Positions 9,183-18,600 of a DNA stretch of 64,000 nucleotides are shown here, piece after piece (position 1 is the first letter of the stretch; each line of letters starts with the position of its first letter). Both the position numbers and the translations under genes were made by a program. Source of the DNA: Bradyrhizobium lablabi (GTDB taxonomy: Bacteria > Pseudomonadota > Alphaproteobacteria > Rhizobiales > Xanthobacteraceae); assembly GCF_018131005.1 (NCBI RefSeq), contig NZ_JAFCJK010000002.1, forward strand, positions 1 to 64,000, given 5' to 3'. The notes beneath the pieces are model-generated. The model worked only from the letters and a program-made list of their open reading frames with translations, was not told the DNA's origin and searched no databases.

Positions 9183-10136
9183 CTAACCCGCGGCGCTGGA
9201 TTGCGGTTGCAGATTGGCGCGACGGTCGACCCGCGCGACGCGCGACAGCAGGTAATCAACCTCCGCCCTCGCTTGCGGCGTGATGACTGCGCCCGGCTTG
9301 CGTTGCACGATGGACGAAATAATGCCGCGCTTCTGCAGCACATATTTGCGCACGGTGAGGCCAACGCCGGGCTGCTGTTCGTAGCGGATCAGCGGCAGAT
9401 GAGCGTCGAACAGGTCGTGCGCGGCGTCACGCTTGCCTGCCTTCGACAGATTGACGACGTCGATCAGGAGCTCGGGGAACGCGTACCCCGTCATCGCACC
9501 ATCGGCGCCGCGCTCCATCTCGAAATCAAGGAACAGGCCGCCATTGCCGACCAGGATCGACAACGGACGCAGCGAGCCATCCTTCTGGAAATTACGCAGC
9601 GTCGAGATCTTCTCCAGGCCCGGCCAGTCCTCATGCTTGAGCATCACGCAGGACGGGCTGTCCATCACGATCTTGCGAATCACGGCGGGCGTGAACACGA
9701 CGGTGAGCGTCAGCGGATAGTCCTGAAGCACCCAGGGAATGTCGTCTCCAATCGCTTCCTGTGCCTGCTTGAAATAGGTGATGATCTGGTCGTCGGTGCG
9801 CAAATGGGGAGGCGGTGCGATCATCACGCCGGCGGCGCCCGCGTCCATCGAGGCTTTGGCCAGCGCCCGCATCGAGGCAAAGCCCGGCGCCGAGACACCG
9901 ACGATCACCTGCAGCTTCTTGGCGCGCCTGACGAAGCGAAGCGCGACCTGCTCGGCCTCGGCGGCGTCGAGTTTCGGCGCCTCACCCAGAATGCCCAGCA
10001 CGGTCACGCCATCGCAGCCGACATCGGTATAGAAATCGGTCAGCCGGTCGATCGACGCCTCGTCGATGCGGCCGTCGTCGTGGAATGGGGTCGGCGCAAT
10101 CGCGAATGTTCCTGCGGCCTGGGCGGTGAGTTTCAT
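9183..10136 (-). CDS. dihydrodipicolinate synthase-family (DapA/NAL) lyase
   Basis: A 317-residue class I aldolase barrel. The catalytic Tyr140 (LQDYPL) and the Schiff-base Lys167 (VMLKHEDW) are where DHDPS and N-acetylneuraminate lyase have theirs, and the pyruvate-binding region near residue 47 reads VLGILGEAP in place of the common GTTGE. The departure from GTTGE argues against lysine biosynthesis and for a catabolic keto-acid aldolase or decarboxylating dehydratase. It is immediately upstream of the NUDIX gene (three-base gap) and downstream of the SDR/MaoC/thiolase set on the same strand, which suggests a shared catabolic role. Confidence 0.88.
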   Translation of the reverse strand: MKLTAQAAGTFAIAPTPFHDDGRIDEASIDRLTDFYTDVGCDGVTVLGILGEAPKLDAAEAEQVALRFVRRAKKLQVIVGVSAPGFASMRALAKASMDAGAAGVMIAPPPHLRTDDQIITYFKQAQEAIGDDIPWVLQDYPLTLTVVFTPAVIRKIVMDSPSCVMLKHEDWPGLEKISTLRNFQKDGSLRPLSILVGNGGLFLDFEMERGADGAMTGYAFPELLIDVVNLSKAGKRDAAHDLFDAHLPLIRYEQQPGVGLTVRKYVLQKRGIISSIVQRKPGAVITPQARAEVDYLLSRVARVDRRANLQPQSSAAG

Positions 10137-10261
10137 GGATGCCTCTATCCTGTGTCGTCAGTCCGGGACGCGCGGAGCGTGAACCTCAGGCGCGCAATTG
10201 CGAGGTGAATCGCGAGGTTCCGGGCTGGATGCCGCGCATGGCCCGGAACGATGTGTACCAC

Positions 10262-11140
10262 CTAAAACCGGCGCGCGCCCATCTTGATCTGCTCCTCGGA
10301 GAAGAAGATCTCCTTGGCGTGGGTAACAATGTCCTCGGCCTGCCAGCCCGAGAAAGGCGGCTTCCAGCCTTCCATTTCCATCATCCGCATCTCGCGTACG
10401 CCGCGCGGGCCCGAGACACCGAGGACCTTGCCGGTCTGGTCGCACGACAGGTCGCTGACCATGTACAGGACTGCCGGCGCAATGCCGTTCGGCCCGAGCG
10501 CGGCACCCGGGTTCTCCTTGTAGCGGGGCAGGTCTGCGGTCATGCGGGTCAAGGCGCCCGGCGCCAGCGTCCAGATCCGGATGTTGTACTTTCGGCCCTC
10601 GATCGCCAGCACGTTGGACAGACCCCAGATGCCGCCCTTGGCCGCGCCGTAATTGGTCTGGCCGAAATTGCCTATCAGCCCAGAGGTCGATGACGTATTC
10701 ACGATCACGCCGCCGCCATTGTCGCGCATCCATTTGAATACCGGCTGGGTGCAGCAGAAAGTGCCCTTCAGATGCACCCTCATCACCCTGTCCCAGTTCG
10801 CTTCCTTTGCCTTGTGGAAGGTTTCATCCAGCAAGATGCCGGCATTGTTGACGAGGATGTCGGCGCGACCGAAGTGCTTGATGGCATCATCGAACACCGA
10901 CTGGCCGCCGGCCATGGTCGAGATGTCGGCGCCGTTGGCGACTGCGCGGCCGCCCTCGGCCTTGATCGCATCGACCACCTTCTCGGCCATCGACTTGTCC
11001 GAACCCGACCCATCGCGCGGGCCGCCGAGGTCGTTGACAACAACCGCCGCGCCCTCGCGCGCGAACAGCTTCGCGTAGGCTTCACCGAGCCCCCCGCCTG
11101 CGCCCGTGATCAGCGCCACCTTGCCGTCAAGTAACCCCAT
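10262..11140 (-). CDS. SDR dehydrogenase, MFE-2-like (3-hydroxyacyl-CoA type)
   Basis: The ATG at 11140 follows GGAGAAACGACC and places the Rossmann motif TGAGGGLG at residues 12-19, so I use it instead of the longer reading. NNAG is at 98-101, and the active site contains Ser150-153, Tyr164 and Lys168. The insert NDLGGPRDGSGSD after strand 2 is characteristic of the peroxisomal multifunctional enzyme type 2 dehydrogenase branch, which oxidises 3-hydroxyacyl-CoA with NAD. With the MaoC hydratase and the thiolase on the same strand it supplies the second oxidation step of a beta-oxidation-like route. Length 292 aa is normal for this branch. Confidence 0.9.
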   Translation of the reverse strand: MGLLDGKVALITGAGGGLGEAYAKLFAREGAAVVVNDLGGPRDGSGSDKSMAEKVVDAIKAEGGRAVANGADISTMAGGQSVFDDAIKHFGRADILVNNAGILLDETFHKAKEANWDRVMRVHLKGTFCCTQPVFKWMRDNGGGVIVNTSSTSGLIGNFGQTNYGAAKGGIWGLSNVLAIEGRKYNIRIWTLAPGALTRMTADLPRYKENPGAALGPNGIAPAVLYMVSDLSCDQTGKVLGVSGPRGVREMRMMEMEGWKPPFSGWQAEDIVTHAKEIFFSEEQIKMGARRF

Positions 11141-11172
11141 GGTCGTTTCTCCGTTTGTTGTTCTCTTCCTTA

Positions 11173-11308
11173 CCTCGCCCCGCTTGCGGAGAGAGCTGGA
11201 CCGCATCACAAGCTGCGATCCCGGTGAGGAGGTACAGGTCTATCGGCGAAGACCACCGTTGCGGAGGCGCCCCTCACCTAACCCTCCGCCCGCAAACGCG
11301 GGGCGAGG
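11173..11308. repeat. intergenic inverted-repeat element (CCTCGCCCCGC type)
   Basis: Perfect 11-bp arms at 11173-11183 and 11298-11308 (CCTCGCCCCGC/GCGGGGCGAGG) bracket 114 bp that includes CCCCTCACCTAACCCTCCG. The form (clamped ends, CTCACC-TAACCCTC core) matches an intergenic repeat I recall as frequent in Rhizobiales. It sits between the MaoC and SDR genes and would fold in their transcript. Confidence 0.7.
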
Positions 11309-11327
11309 GAGCCACCGCCCTCGCAAC

Positions 11328-12188
11328 CTACGCCAGCACGGTCTTGCCGCTCCTGATGACGGTGACGCCGCGCGACTTCACCTTGGCTTCGAACGACACC
11401 ACGTTGCCGTCCTTCCACAGTTCCATCGTCACGGTCTCGCCGGGAAAGACTGGCGAGGAGAACCGCGCCGCGTGCTGCTTGAACGCGGACGGATCGTAAT
11501 CGGCATAGGTCTGCAACACACCGCGGCAGGTGATCCCATAGGTGCACATGCCGTGGAGGATCGGCCGCGGGAAGCCCGCCTTCTTCGCGAACTCCGGATC
11601 GGAGTGCAGCGGATTGCGGTCGCCGCAGAGCCGGTAGATCAGCGCCTGATCCGGCCGCGTCGTGATGTCGATGACCCTGTCGGGCGCGCGCTCCGGCACC
11701 CGGTGCGGTTCGGGCTGGCCTTCCGACGGCCCGCCAAAGCCGCCGTCACCCCGGGCGAAGCGCGAGGCGACCAGCGTGGCGAGCCTTTCGCCCTTGTCGT
11801 CCTTCAACACGGTCTGGTGACGAATGACGGCGCCCTTGTCCTTGCCCTTGTCGAAGACGTCGACCACGGTCGAATCGGCAGTGATGTGCGCAGCGGTTGC
11901 GAGCGGCTTGTGGAAGGTGATGTCGCGCTCGCCGTCGACCACCATCACGCGGTTGAGATTCATCTCGCCGGGACCGGCGCCCCAGGCGGCAACGGATGCG
12001 AATGTCGGCACCACCTTGAGCGGACGCGGCGTCAGCGCGCCCTCGTTGACGAAGGCGAGTTCCTTCTCGTCCATCGGATCGGCGCCGAGCCCTATGCCGT
12101 AGGCGTAGAGCATCACCTCGCGGTCGCTGTAGCTGTATTTCTGGCCGAGATTTTTCAGGGCCATCAGCTGTTCGTAATTGATCGGCAT
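11328..12188 (-). CDS. MaoC-like enoyl-CoA hydratase 2, 286 aa
   Basis: The product has an N-terminal degenerate hot-dog half (about residues 1-150) and a C-terminal catalytic hot-dog half. Residues 189-195 read GDRNPLH, the hydratase-2 motif with catalytic Asp190 and His195, followed by PRPILHGMCTYG. This is the architecture of the peroxisomal MFE-2 hydratase 2, which adds water to trans-2-enoyl-CoA to give (R)-3-hydroxyacyl-CoA. That product is the substrate of MFE-2-type SDR enzymes, one of which is encoded next. The pairing strongly suggests a stepwise acyl-CoA breakdown. Confidence 0.92.
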   Translation of the reverse strand: MPINYEQLMALKNLGQKYSYSDREVMLYAYGIGLGADPMDEKELAFVNEGALTPRPLKVVPTFASVAAWGAGPGEMNLNRVMVVDGERDITFHKPLATAAHITADSTVVDVFDKGKDKGAVIRHQTVLKDDKGERLATLVASRFARGDGGFGGPSEGQPEPHRVPERAPDRVIDITTRPDQALIYRLCGDRNPLHSDPEFAKKAGFPRPILHGMCTYGITCRGVLQTYADYDPSAFKQHAARFSSPVFPGETVTMELWKDGNVVSFEAKVKSRGVTVIRSGKTVLA

Positions 12189-12213
12189 GTTTCTCTCCCG
12201 AGATTTTTGCTGC

Positions 12214-12284
12214 CGTCATGTCCGCGGAGGCGGGCACCCGGTAATCGCCAGCGTTGGCGGATCCCCACTTTTGCGGGGATGAAG
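12214..12284. repeat. short intergenic hairpin repeat
   Basis: Two adjacent hairpins occur between the DUF35 and MaoC genes: 12246-12250 with 12255-12259 (CGCCA/TGGCG) and 12261-12266 with 12275-12280 (ATCCCC/GGGGAT, loop ACTTTTGC). The GGATCCCC...GCGGGGATGA form is a dispersed repeat type widespread in Proteobacteria. It may attenuate or stabilise the polycistronic message. Confidence 0.55.
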
Positions 12285-12318
12285 ATCTGTTGTTTGGTCA
12301 GAGTCGAACGCAGCAGCA

Positions 12319-12708
12319 TCAGGCAACCGTGAAGAATGGCAGCGGGGCGCCATCGGTCGGCTTCCATACGAGCTTCACCTTCTGACCGATCTTGATGGTA
12401 TCGAGGTCGCAATCGACGATGTTGGTCTGCAGCGACGGCCCCTCCTTCAGCGTCACGTAGGCAATCGCATACGGACCGGTCGGCGATTTGCGCATCAGGC
12501 TGTAGGTGTAGACCGTCGCCTCCCCGCTCGCCTCCTCCCACACCGTCTTGTCGGAGAAGCAGAACGGGCAGATCGAGCGGGGGAAATAATGCGGCTCCCC
12601 GCAGGCCGTGCAGCGCTTGATCATGAACCTGCCCTGCTTGGCGGCGTCCCAGAATGGCGCGGTCTCCGGATTGATCAGCGGGGCATTGTATTTCTTCGGC
12701 TCGGCCAT
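12319..12708 (-). CDS. DUF35 Zn-ribbon/OB-fold protein
   Basis: The ATG at 12708 overlaps the thiolase stop codon by one base (TGATG), so translation is coupled. The 129-residue product has the family order: N-terminal helix (about 5-30), a rubredoxin-like zinc ribbon with CTACGEPHYFPRSICPFC, then a C-terminal OB fold. DUF35 proteins bind SCP-x-type thiolases or aldolases and deliver or hold the acyl-CoA, as in steroid side-chain degradation (Ltp2 with ChsH2) and archaeal thiolase/HMGCS complexes. The coupling here strongly suggests a thiolase-DUF35 complex. Confidence 0.93.
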   Translation of the reverse strand: MAEPKKYNAPLINPETAPFWDAAKQGRFMIKRCTACGEPHYFPRSICPFCFSDKTVWEEASGEATVYTYSLMRKSPTGPYAIAYVTLKEGPSLQTNIVDCDLDTIKIGQKVKLVWKPTDGAPLPFFTVA

Positions 12709-13865
12709 CACACGCGCTCCAGAATGCAGGTTGAGGCGGCATGGCGAACGCCGAGCAGGCCGCCGGTGCCGTGCGCGATCGCGAGATCGCAGTTCGGCAC
12801 CTGGACTTTCGGATGCGCTTCGCCGCGCAATTGCCTGACAGCCTCGAGGATCTTGGTCATGCCGCCGCGGTTGACCGGGTGATTGCTGCAGAGACCGCCG
12901 CCATCCGTATTGAACGGCAATTTTCCGACGCCCGAGATCAGATTGCCATCAGCGACGAATTTGCCGCCCTCGCCCTTCTTGCAGAACCCCAGATCTTCGA
13001 GCTGCATGAGCACAGTGATCGTGAAGCTGTCATAGATCGAGGCGTATTTGATGTCCTTCTGCGTCACGCCTGCCTCCTCGAAGGCACGCGGGCCGGACCA
13101 CACGCCGGCTGAATAAGTGAGATCGAGATCCTTGCCGCCACGCGGCCCCTTCATCGCCTCGCCATGGCCGATCAGGCGCACCAGCGGCTTCTTCAGCCTC
13201 TTGGCGATCTCGGGCGTCGTGACGATCATCGCGCCACCGCCATCGGTGACGACGCAGCAATCCATGCGATGCAAGGGATCGGAAATCATCGGCGAATTCA
13301 GCACGTCCTCGACCGTGACGACGTCCTTCAGCATCGCATGCGGATTGTATTGCGCGTGATGAGACGCCGCGACCTTGATCCAGGCGAGCTGCTCGCTGGT
13401 CGTGCCGTAGTCGTGCATATGGCGCATGGCACACATGCCATAGGCATTGTGTGTGGTCGCCCCGTACGCCGACTCGAAATCGGCCTCGGCGCCGGCGGCG
13501 CGCGGCGGCATCGGGCCGGTGCGCGGCTTGCCCGCCAGCGTCACCAGCGCGACCGAGCATTTACCGGCGGCGATCGCTTCAGCGGCGTGGCCAAGATGAA
13601 TCAGGTAAGAACAGCCACCGGTTTCGGTCGAATCCACGTGGCGCAGCTTCCTGGTATTGAGGCCGAGATAATCGACCATCGGCCAAAGGCCGCCCGGCGC
13701 ATCGCCGGCGCAGAAATAGCCGTCTACATCGTCCTTGGTGAGGCCGGCATCCTCGAGCGCGCCCTTGGCGACCTCGGCATGAAGCTGTGCGGTGGATTTA
13801 TCGGGTGCGTGCCGGGTGGGATGTTCGTAGATCCCGGCGATGTAAGCCTTGCCCTTGATGGTCAA
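12708..13865 (-). CDS. SCP-x-like thiolase-family enzyme
   Basis: A 385-residue thiolase fold. The N-terminal active-site loop reads STETGGCSYL (Cys85), and the C-terminal half has GLCSNHPVNRGG and AHGTGGLLGVRH, which supply the second Cys/His elements. The GGCS-type loop, rather than the CASG loop of biosynthetic thiolases, is typical of SCP-2/SCP-x and Ltp2-like members, some of which are retro-aldolases. Genetic coupling to DUF35 supports that branch. It is the first gene of the set and likely its promoter-proximal cistron, with 146 bp upstream. Whether the reaction is thiolysis or aldol cleavage cannot be told from sequence alone. Confidence 0.9.
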   Translation of the reverse strand: MTIKGKAYIAGIYEHPTRHAPDKSTAQLHAEVAKGALEDAGLTKDDVDGYFCAGDAPGGLWPMVDYLGLNTRKLRHVDSTETGGCSYLIHLGHAAEAIAAGKCSVALVTLAGKPRTGPMPPRAAGAEADFESAYGATTHNAYGMCAMRHMHDYGTTSEQLAWIKVAASHHAQYNPHAMLKDVVTVEDVLNSPMISDPLHRMDCCVVTDGGGAMIVTTPEIAKRLKKPLVRLIGHGEAMKGPRGGKDLDLTYSAGVWSGPRAFEEAGVTQKDIKYASIYDSFTITVLMQLEDLGFCKKGEGGKFVADGNLISGVGKLPFNTDGGGLCSNHPVNRGGMTKILEAVRQLRGEAHPKVQVPNCDLAIAHGTGGLLGVRHAASTCILERV

Positions 13866-14011
13866 ATCTTTCTCCGCTGGCGTTTCTTAAGGTCTCCAGC
13901 GTTTTCTGAACCGCCTGACGGGCCTTGGCAAGCGTGGAAATATTCCGCGGGGCGAGAGGGAAAGGCACGCCACACGCGTCATCGTGAAATCAGCTAATTC
14001 TTCGCGCAGGA

Positions 14012-14713
14012 TCAGACCGCTCCAACGTCCGCTCTGGCCGACTGCACGTGGGCGATGGTGCTGATTGCCAGCCAGCGTGGCAGTGCTCGTTGCGCCTTCA
14101 CTGTGCCATGTGCGCGGAGCCGCCCGGTGTCGAGAGCCTGCGCGAGAAGCAGATCTCCGCGCCAGACGCAGACCAGATCGCGAAGCGTGCCCTCGAGAAA
14201 AAGATCTATACGATGATCGGGCTTCGAGAGGCATAGCTCGCACCGGCCGTCCTCATTGAGAAACCACCAGTAGCGCTTCTTCGCGATCTGGTCGGTAAGT
14301 GCCAGCTGGACAACAGTTCGTCGGTCCCCAAAGGCGTCCGGCCTGGCGCCGCGCTCGAGCGCCCATAGCAAGAGGCCGAGGTCGATTTCGTGCTTCGCAA
14401 GCTCACGGCGCGACCATTTTTGTCCCCACACCCCGAGAGCCATGACGATCGGCACAAGATCGTCGCCGGCACTGGTCAGATGATACGTCCAACTATGCCC
14501 GCTCGCCGATTTGCTGCGCTCGACAATGCCCTCGTTCTCGAGCTGCCTGAGCCTGTGGGACAGCAGTGACGGCGAGGCAAGCGGCACGCCGCGCTGCAGC
14601 TCCGAGAAGCGCGACGCGCCGAGCGCCAGGTCGCGCAGGATGAGCGGCGTCCATCGCTGGCAGAACACCTCCGCGGCCTTGGCCACGGGACAGAACTGGC
14701 CATAGCGCTTCAT
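14012..14713 (-). CDS. HxlR-family winged-helix regulator, 233 aa
   Basis: The start at 14713 gives the canonical HxlR beginning MKRYGQFCPVAKAAEVFCQRW, with Cys8 and Cys18 near the N terminus, followed by the wHTH (about residues 22-100). Unlike the 110-130-residue minimal family, it carries a C-terminal domain of about 120 residues (WWFLNEDGRCELC region), probably ligand-binding. It is divergent from the methyltransferase at 14858 with 144 bp between them, the usual arrangement of a regulator and its target. Confidence 0.88.
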   Translation of the reverse strand: MKRYGQFCPVAKAAEVFCQRWTPLILRDLALGASRFSELQRGVPLASPSLLSHRLRQLENEGIVERSKSASGHSWTYHLTSAGDDLVPIVMALGVWGQKWSRRELAKHEIDLGLLLWALERGARPDAFGDRRTVVQLALTDQIAKKRYWWFLNEDGRCELCLSKPDHRIDLFLEGTLRDLVCVWRGDLLLAQALDTGRLRAHGTVKAQRALPRWLAISTIAHVQSARADVGAV

Positions 14714-14857
14714 CGCCTTCTCCGAACCGGACCGGCATGACGGAGGCAAGGATACCCGATGGCTGCGTGCTGGATACTACAGATTTTAGAGCAGATTTGA
14801 GCTCAGCCTTGTGGTTCGATCGCTCATCTCGGGAGGGCTTCGGGACAGGAGGCCGCG

Positions 14858-15667
14858 ATGGGAACCGATCAGGCCGTTCTCCCTCATCACCAGACGGCTG
14901 CGACCGCATGGGGTCGCGGCGGCAAGCACTATGATGACGTAAGCTTTGCTATTTCCGATGCGCTCGCTCATGGTGCCCAGAGGCTCAATCCGCGCGCGGG
15001 CGAGCGTATCCTCGACGTCGCGACCGGCACCGGCTGGTCCGCCCGCAACGTGGCGCGCGTGGGCGCAGTGGTGATAGGCGTGGACATTTCGGAGGAGCTG
15101 CTTGCAGCAGCTCGTGAGCTTTCCGCCCACGTGCGGCCCCCGATCGAGTTCCAACAGGCTGATGCCGAACGCCTGCCGTTTGACGACGGCGCCTTCGACG
15201 GTGTCATCTCGACGTTCGGCGTGATGTTCGCCTTCGACCACGCGCAGGCCGCCGCCGAACTGGCGCGTGTGTGCCGCCCTGGCGGTCGCCTGGCCCTGAC
15301 CACTTGGGCACCGGCAGGGGCAGTAGCGGAGTTCTTCGGCATCATTGCTCGACATAGCGATGCACCGCCTCCGCCCTCATCTCCCCTGGCCTGGGGCGAT
15401 CCGCCGCACGTCGAAAAGCTGCTCGGGAAGGCCTTCGATCTCAAGTTCGAGCCCGGCGTCAGCAACGCCTATCACGGCAGCGCCGAGGATATCTGGAACT
15501 GGTACACGCGAGGCTTCGGACCGTTGCGCCAACTCGCGGAGAGCCTGCCGCCGGACCGCCTGGAGCGCCTCAAATGTGATCTCGACGCTTACCATCAGCA
15601 CTATGCAGTGCCGGCGGGACTGCATGTGAAGCGCGAGTATCTGCTCACCCTGGGCCGCCGACGGTAA
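14858..15667 (+). CDS. class I SAM-dependent methyltransferase
   Basis: The ATG at 14858 lies seven bases after AGGAGG. Motif I is VATGTGWSARNVA (about residues 53-65), followed by the acidic VDIS ribose-binding strand, the DAERLPFDDGAFDGV post-motif and STFGVMFAFD, as in UbiE/COQ5-like methyltransferases. Length 269 aa is normal. The substrate is unknown; the acceptor could be a quinone-like or other small lipophilic compound. It is probably controlled by the divergent HxlR regulator. Confidence 0.9.
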   Translation: MGTDQAVLPHHQTAATAWGRGGKHYDDVSFAISDALAHGAQRLNPRAGERILDVATGTGWSARNVARVGAVVIGVDISEELLAAARELSAHVRPPIEFQQADAERLPFDDGAFDGVISTFGVMFAFDHAQAAAELARVCRPGGRLALTTWAPAGAVAEFFGIIARHSDAPPPPSSPLAWGDPPHVEKLLGKAFDLKFEPGVSNAYHGSAEDIWNWYTRGFGPLRQLAESLPPDRLERLKCDLDAYHQHYAVPAGLHVKREYLLTLGRRR

Positions 15668-15684
15668 GCGCCGGGCCCGGTGGC

Positions 15685-18600
15685 CTATTCTGCCGCCATC
15701 TGCCGTGGCGCGGGCGGCGGGCTGGCGAGGTCGGCGGCGAGTTGCGCGTAGCGAACCTTCGCCTCCCGGATCGCCTTCTCCTTCACCGGGCCATAGCCCC
15801 TGATACGATCGGGCAGCGAGAGCAATTCCACCGCGATATCGTGATTGAGCGGCGACAACAGGCCGAGCACTGTCGCTACATCCTTCTCGTAGCCCGCGAT
15901 CAAATCGCGTTCGAGCCTGCGGTCTGCGCTGTAGCCGAAGATGTCGAGCGGCGTGCCGCGCAGGAAACGGAGCCTCGCCAGCACCTTGAATAACGACATC
16001 ATCGAGGAGCCGAACTCTCGCTTCTTCGGCCGGCCCTGCGCGTCCACGCCGCCGCCGAGGATCGGCGGCGCCAGATTGAAGTTGAACTTGAAATCGCCCT
16101 CGAACTGGTCGCGGAGCTGCTTCTCGAAATGACCATCGGTGAACAGACGTGCCACCTCGTACTCGTCCTTGTAAGCGAGCAGCTTTGCGTAGTTGATCGC
16201 GACCGCACGCGGCAGCGCTTCGCCATAGCCGCCCTTGGCCGCCGCGTCGCGAACCTGATCGACCAGCCTGCGATAGCGCTTCGCGAGCCGCGAGCTCTGG
16301 TAGCCGGTCAGCAGGCCCATGCGATGGGCGATGATCTCGTCGAGCGACATTGCGTCCAGCGTCTTGACCGGCAGGACGTCGTCATGATCCTTCATCATCG
16401 CGTTGAGCCGCGCCGTATCGGCGGCGGCAAGACGGCCGAGCTGGAAGGCTTGCGTGTTCATCTTGATCGAGACGCCATTGACCTCGATCGCCTGCTGAAT
16501 CGACTCCGCCGAGAGCGGCAACAGACCGCGCTGATAGGCGAATCCCAGCATCATGATATTGGTGGCGATGGAATCGCCGAGCAGCGCTTCGGCCGGCTTG
16601 GTGAAGTCGAAGAACGCGGAGTCCTTGCGCAGTTCGGTCTCCAGCACGCTGTTGACCTTTCGGCTCTGAAAATTGAAGTCGCGGTCGAGGATGAAGTCAG
16701 CGGTCGGGATCACGTGACTGTTGATGATGCCGACCGTACGGCTCGCGTCGCATAGCGTGATGGTGTCCTTCGATGCCGCCACCACTTCATCGGCGGCGAG
16801 CACCAGGTCCGCCGTGCCGGTGACGATGCGCGAGCAAGTGACGTCGGCGGTGTGCTCGGAAAGCCGGACGTGGCTCAGCACCGCCCCGCCCTTCTGCGCA
16901 AGGCCGGACATGTCGAGGATCATGCTCGCCTTGCCCTCGATATGGGCGGCCATGCCGAGCAGTGCGCCGATGGTTAGGACGCCGGTACCACCGACGCCGC
17001 CGACGGCGATGTTGTAGGGCCTGTCCAGCGAAGGCTTCGACGCCGGCTCCGGCAGATCGTCGATGGCGCCGAGATCGGGCGGCGCGCGCCGCCGCAGCTT
17101 GCCGCCATCGACCGTGACGAAGGACGGGCAAAAGCCCTTCACGCAGGAATAATCCTTGTTGCAGGTCGACTGGTTGATTGTGCGCTTGCGCCCGAGCTCT
17201 GTCTCCAGAGGCTCGACCGAAATGCAGTTCGACTGCACCGAGCAATCGCCGCAGCCTTCGCACACGGCCGGATTGATCAGCACGCGGCGCGCCGGGTCCT
17301 CCATCAGGCCGCGCTTGCGGCGGCGACGCTTCTCGGCAGCGCAGGTCTGCACAAACACGATCGCGGACGTGCCCTTGTAGTCGCGGCACATCTTCATGAC
17401 GTTTTCGAGCTCGTCGCGATGGAACAGCTTGACACCAGGCGCGATGCTGTCGGCCGGATAGGCGTCGGGATTTTCCGAGACCAGGTAGATCTCGCGGATG
17501 CCCTCGGCGTGGAGCTGGAAGGTGATCTGCTGCGGCGAGAGGTCGCCGTCGTGACGCTGGCCCCCCGTCATCGCGACAGCGTCGTTGTAGAGGATCTTGT
17601 AGGTGATGTTGGCCTTGGAGGCGATCGCCTGACGGATCGCGAGGATGCCGGAGTGAAAATAGGTGCCGTCGCCAAGATTGGCGAAGATGTGGTTCTCATT
17701 GGTGAAGGGCGCGATGCCGACCCACGGCACGCCCTCGCCGCCCATGTGGGTAAAGGTCTCGGTCGAGCGGTTCATCCACAGCGCCATGAAATGGCAGCCG
17801 ATACCGGCTAAAGCCCGGCTGCCTTCCGGCACCTTGGTTGAGGTGTTGTGCGGGCAGCCCGAGCAGAAATACGGCGTGCGGGTAACCGGTGACACCGCCT
17901 GCATCTGGGTCGCCTGGCGACCGTTGAACCAGTCGGCCTTGGCGCGGAGCATCTCCGCGATTTCAGGGTTGAGATTAAGCCGAAGAAGCCGCTCGGTGAG
18001 CGATGTTGCCAGCGAAGCGACGCTGAGCTCAGCGGCGAAGGTCAAAAAACGCTTGTCGTGATCGTCCATCTTGCCGACGATGCGCGGGCGGACGTCGTCG
18101 CGCCAGTTGAACAGTTCCTGCTTGACCTGATTCTCGACGATCTCGCGGCGCTCCTCGACGATGAATATCTCCTCGAGTCCGACAGCGAAGTTGCGTACGC
18201 CTTCCGGCTCCAGCGGCCAGGGCATGCCGATCTTGTAGAGGCGGATGCCGATCTTGGCGGCGACCTGCTCGGTTATGCCGAGTTCGCGCAGCGCCTGGCG
18301 GATGTCCTCGTAGCTCTTGCCGGACGCCATGATGCCGTAACGCGCGTTCGGCGAATCCATCGTGATGCGGTTGACCTTGTTCGCGCGGGCAAAGGCGATC
18401 GCCGCGAAGCCCTTGTAGTCCTGCAACCGGCGATCCTGGTCGAAGCGATCGTCTGGCCAGCGGATATTGAGGCCGCCCGGCGGCAATTCGAAATCGGCCG
18501 GGATCACGAACGGCGTCATCTCGTCGGTGAGATCGATCTCGGCCGTGGTCTCGACCGTCTCGGTGATGACCTTCATGCCGACCCAACAGCCCGAGTAGCG

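Noticed and set aside
8334..10208. 624-codon open frame on the plus strand
   Set aside because: It lies antisense to the NUDIX and DapA-like genes, has no ribosome site, and its residue mix (Arg, His, Leu, Gln) is that of a high-GC antisense shadow.
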